From NCBI RefSeq assembly GCF_012927345.1, contig NZ_JABBGJ010000026.1, positions 78,450 to 142,449 of the forward strand: DNA of 64,000 nucleotides, written 5' to 3'. This DNA comes from Paraburkholderia polaris (lineage in GTDB: Bacteria > Pseudomonadota > Gammaproteobacteria > Burkholderiales > Burkholderiaceae). Of this stretch, positions 63,127-64,000 are shown in pieces. The stretch's first letter is position 1, and the number at the start of each line of letters is the position of its first letter. A model generated the notes under the pieces. The model was not told where the DNA came from, made no database searches, and worked only from the letters and a program-made list of their open reading frames with translations. The position numbers and the translations under genes are program-made.

Positions 63127-63555
63127 ATGAACAGCGAATCGAACACTGTTGCCGATCCTGCTAGTCGCGCACCATTGCGCGTGCTGCTGATCGAGGATTC
63201 GCCGCTGATCCGTAGGAGCCTGGTCGAAGCTATCGATGCATCGGGTTTGCTGCAGGTGGCCGCGTATGCGGATTCTGCCGATCAGGCGATTGCTTTGTTG
63301 AGCGATGAGGCTTTTGATGCGGTGATAGTGGACTTGCAGCTGAAGCAGGGGTCAGGGGTGCCTGTGCTTGCTTACTTGCAGCGCGAGGGGATGATCGATT
63401 CGATTTTCGCTGCCGTGTTGACGAATCATGCCTTGCCGGCTTATCGGGAACGCTGTGAGCAGTATGGCGTTCGGCACTTTTACGATAAGTCGTTTGAGTT
63501 TGATCGGGTGATTGATGCGTTGCATGAGTATGCTTTTGCGCGGGGCGCTGGGTAG
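63127..63555 (+). CDS. Single-domain response regulator (receiver only)
   Basis: A 142-residue receiver protein. LRVLLIEDSPLIRRSLVEAI contains the acidic pocket, DAVIVDLQLKQGSGVPVL the phospho-Asp, and AVLTNHALPAYRERCEQYGVRHFYDKSFEFDRVI the Lys/switch part. No output domain follows, so it may be a phosphate sink or act by protein contact. It begins 20 bases after the preceding regulator, so the two are probably coexpressed. Confidence 0.88.
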   Translation: MNSESNTVADPASRAPLRVLLIEDSPLIRRSLVEAIDASGLLQVAAYADSADQAIALLSDEAFDAVIVDLQLKQGSGVPVLAYLQREGMIDSIFAAVLTNHALPAYRERCEQYGVRHFYDKSFEFDRVIDALHEYAFARGAG

Positions 63556-63632
63556 GGGGTTTGTTTGCCTGCGCGGCGCTTGTTTCGTCTGTTGGCCTGC
63601 TCGGCGCTTACTGTCTGTTTGCCTGGGGCGTT

Positions 63633-63688
63633 GCCTTTCCTTGAATTGTTAGTGGTCTATTAGCGTCGCCCCTGTGCGGGGCAGGCAC
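63633..63688 (-). repeat. Dispersed 56-bp repeat, copy 2 (inverted)
   Basis: These 56 bases are the exact reverse complement of 31302-31357. The flanking hairpin arm of copy 1 is only partly kept (TTACTTTCTTTGCC) and is broken off at 63710, where the insertion sequence appears to begin. Confidence 0.9.
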
Positions 63689-63710
63689 TTACTTTCTTTG
63701 CCGCCCTCCA

Positions 63711-64000
63711 TGTCAGGCTAGTTGTCGCCTCACCCGAACCGATTGATGTAAAGATGGGGGGCGGACAGCGAATGGGAAATGAAACGCTATTCAGCGGAAA
63801 CCCGGGAATGGGCAATCCAGCAGATGATGCCGCCGTTCAATCGTGCGGTCATCGAGTTGTCAGGAGCGACGGGCATCACGACGGTGACGCTACGGACCTG
63901 GCGGCAAAGTGCAAGACAGACAGGGAAATTCATGCCGGGCAATGGCAAAACCAGCGATCGATGGTCAAGCGCCGACAAGTTCAGGGTGGTGCTGGAGACG
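63711..64000 (+). mobile_element. Left end of an insertion sequence (truncated by window edge)
   Basis: A likely left terminus starts at TGTCAGGCTAGTTG (63711) and is followed by a transposase-like gene from 63779. The element sits against the second dispersed repeat, whose hairpin part is missing, suggesting insertion into it. The exact terminus and any target duplication cannot be confirmed without the other end. Confidence 0.55.
63779..64000 (+). CDS. Transposase OrfA-like N-terminal part (truncated)
   Basis: Seventy-four residues are visible: KRYSAETREWAIQQMMPPFN, then a helix-turn-helix segment ATGITTVTLRTWRQSARQTG, then GNGKTSDRWSSADKFRVVLE. This resembles the DNA-binding protein of IS3-like elements common in Burkholderia. 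The frame runs off the window edge. Confidence 0.8.
   Translation, partial: MKRYSAETREWAIQQMMPPFNRAVIELSGATGITTVTLRTWRQSARQTGKFMPGNGKTSDRWSSADKFRVVLET

Overview
The window looks like a chromosomal segment of a Burkholderiaceae bacterium, most likely Paraburkholderia. This rests on the high GC content, a box-type aerobic benzoyl-CoA pathway, a DUF2844/DUF3443 pair, an MXKDX repeat protein, a BamC of the betaproteobacterial type and a dispersed repeat of a kind I recall from Paraburkholderia genomes. No database search was possible. Product names rest on recognised motifs and gene order.

Layout. 1-1083: 5' part of a chemotaxis receptor (minus). 1381-2772: MocR-type regulator (minus), divergent from a seven-gene Nit1C (nitrogen-starvation / cyanide-assimilation) operon at 3119-10090. 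That operon has a textbook sigma-54 promoter and a perfect NtrC-type palindrome upstream. 10100-10200: relic of a phospholipase C gene. 10259-19208: box benzoate cluster (hydrolase, benzoate-CoA ligase, DUF4863 protein, BoxR, BoxC, BoxB, BoxA). 19261-19889: a VapBC-like toxin-antitoxin pair. 19969-28332: reductive pyrimidine catabolism (RutR-like TetR repressor, ureidopropionase, PreT/PreA dihydropyrimidine dehydrogenase, NCS1 permease, dihydropyrimidinase). 28695-30950: cystine-like amino-acid ABC transporter. 31416-33340: leuA preceded by an unannotated leucine-rich leader peptide, an apparent attenuator. 33460-41000: accessory region with an exported methyltransferase-like lipoprotein, an 8/16-bp minisatellite, a CadD-like transporter, an orphan HMW1C-type glycosyltransferase and DUF3443/DUF2844.

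41344-47320: bamC, then an intergenic region with a sigma-54 promoter and a structured, terminated RNA (candidate sRNA), a DMT transporter, lactate permease and a Tyr/Pro-rich lipoprotein. 47651-50356: thiC with its TPP riboswitch, and rnk. 50889-58808: exported proteins, a YedYZ-like molybdoenzyme pair, an MXKDX protein, a DMT transporter, a FadH-like dienoyl-CoA reductase and a DUF4397 lipoprotein. 59022-63555: entericidin, a histidine kinase, two DUF1328 membrane proteins, a ferritin-like protein and two response regulators, resembling a stress-response island. 63633-64000: second (inverted) copy of a 56-bp repeat followed by the left end of an insertion sequence.

How it works together. 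Much of the first half concerns nitrogen and carbon scavenging: Nit1C under NtrC/RpoN-type control, pyrimidine breakdown releasing ammonia, and benzoate degradation. The best candidates for something new are the sigma-54-driven non-coding transcript at about 43137-43343, the leu leader at 33260-33340 and the Nit1C operon with its dual control region.
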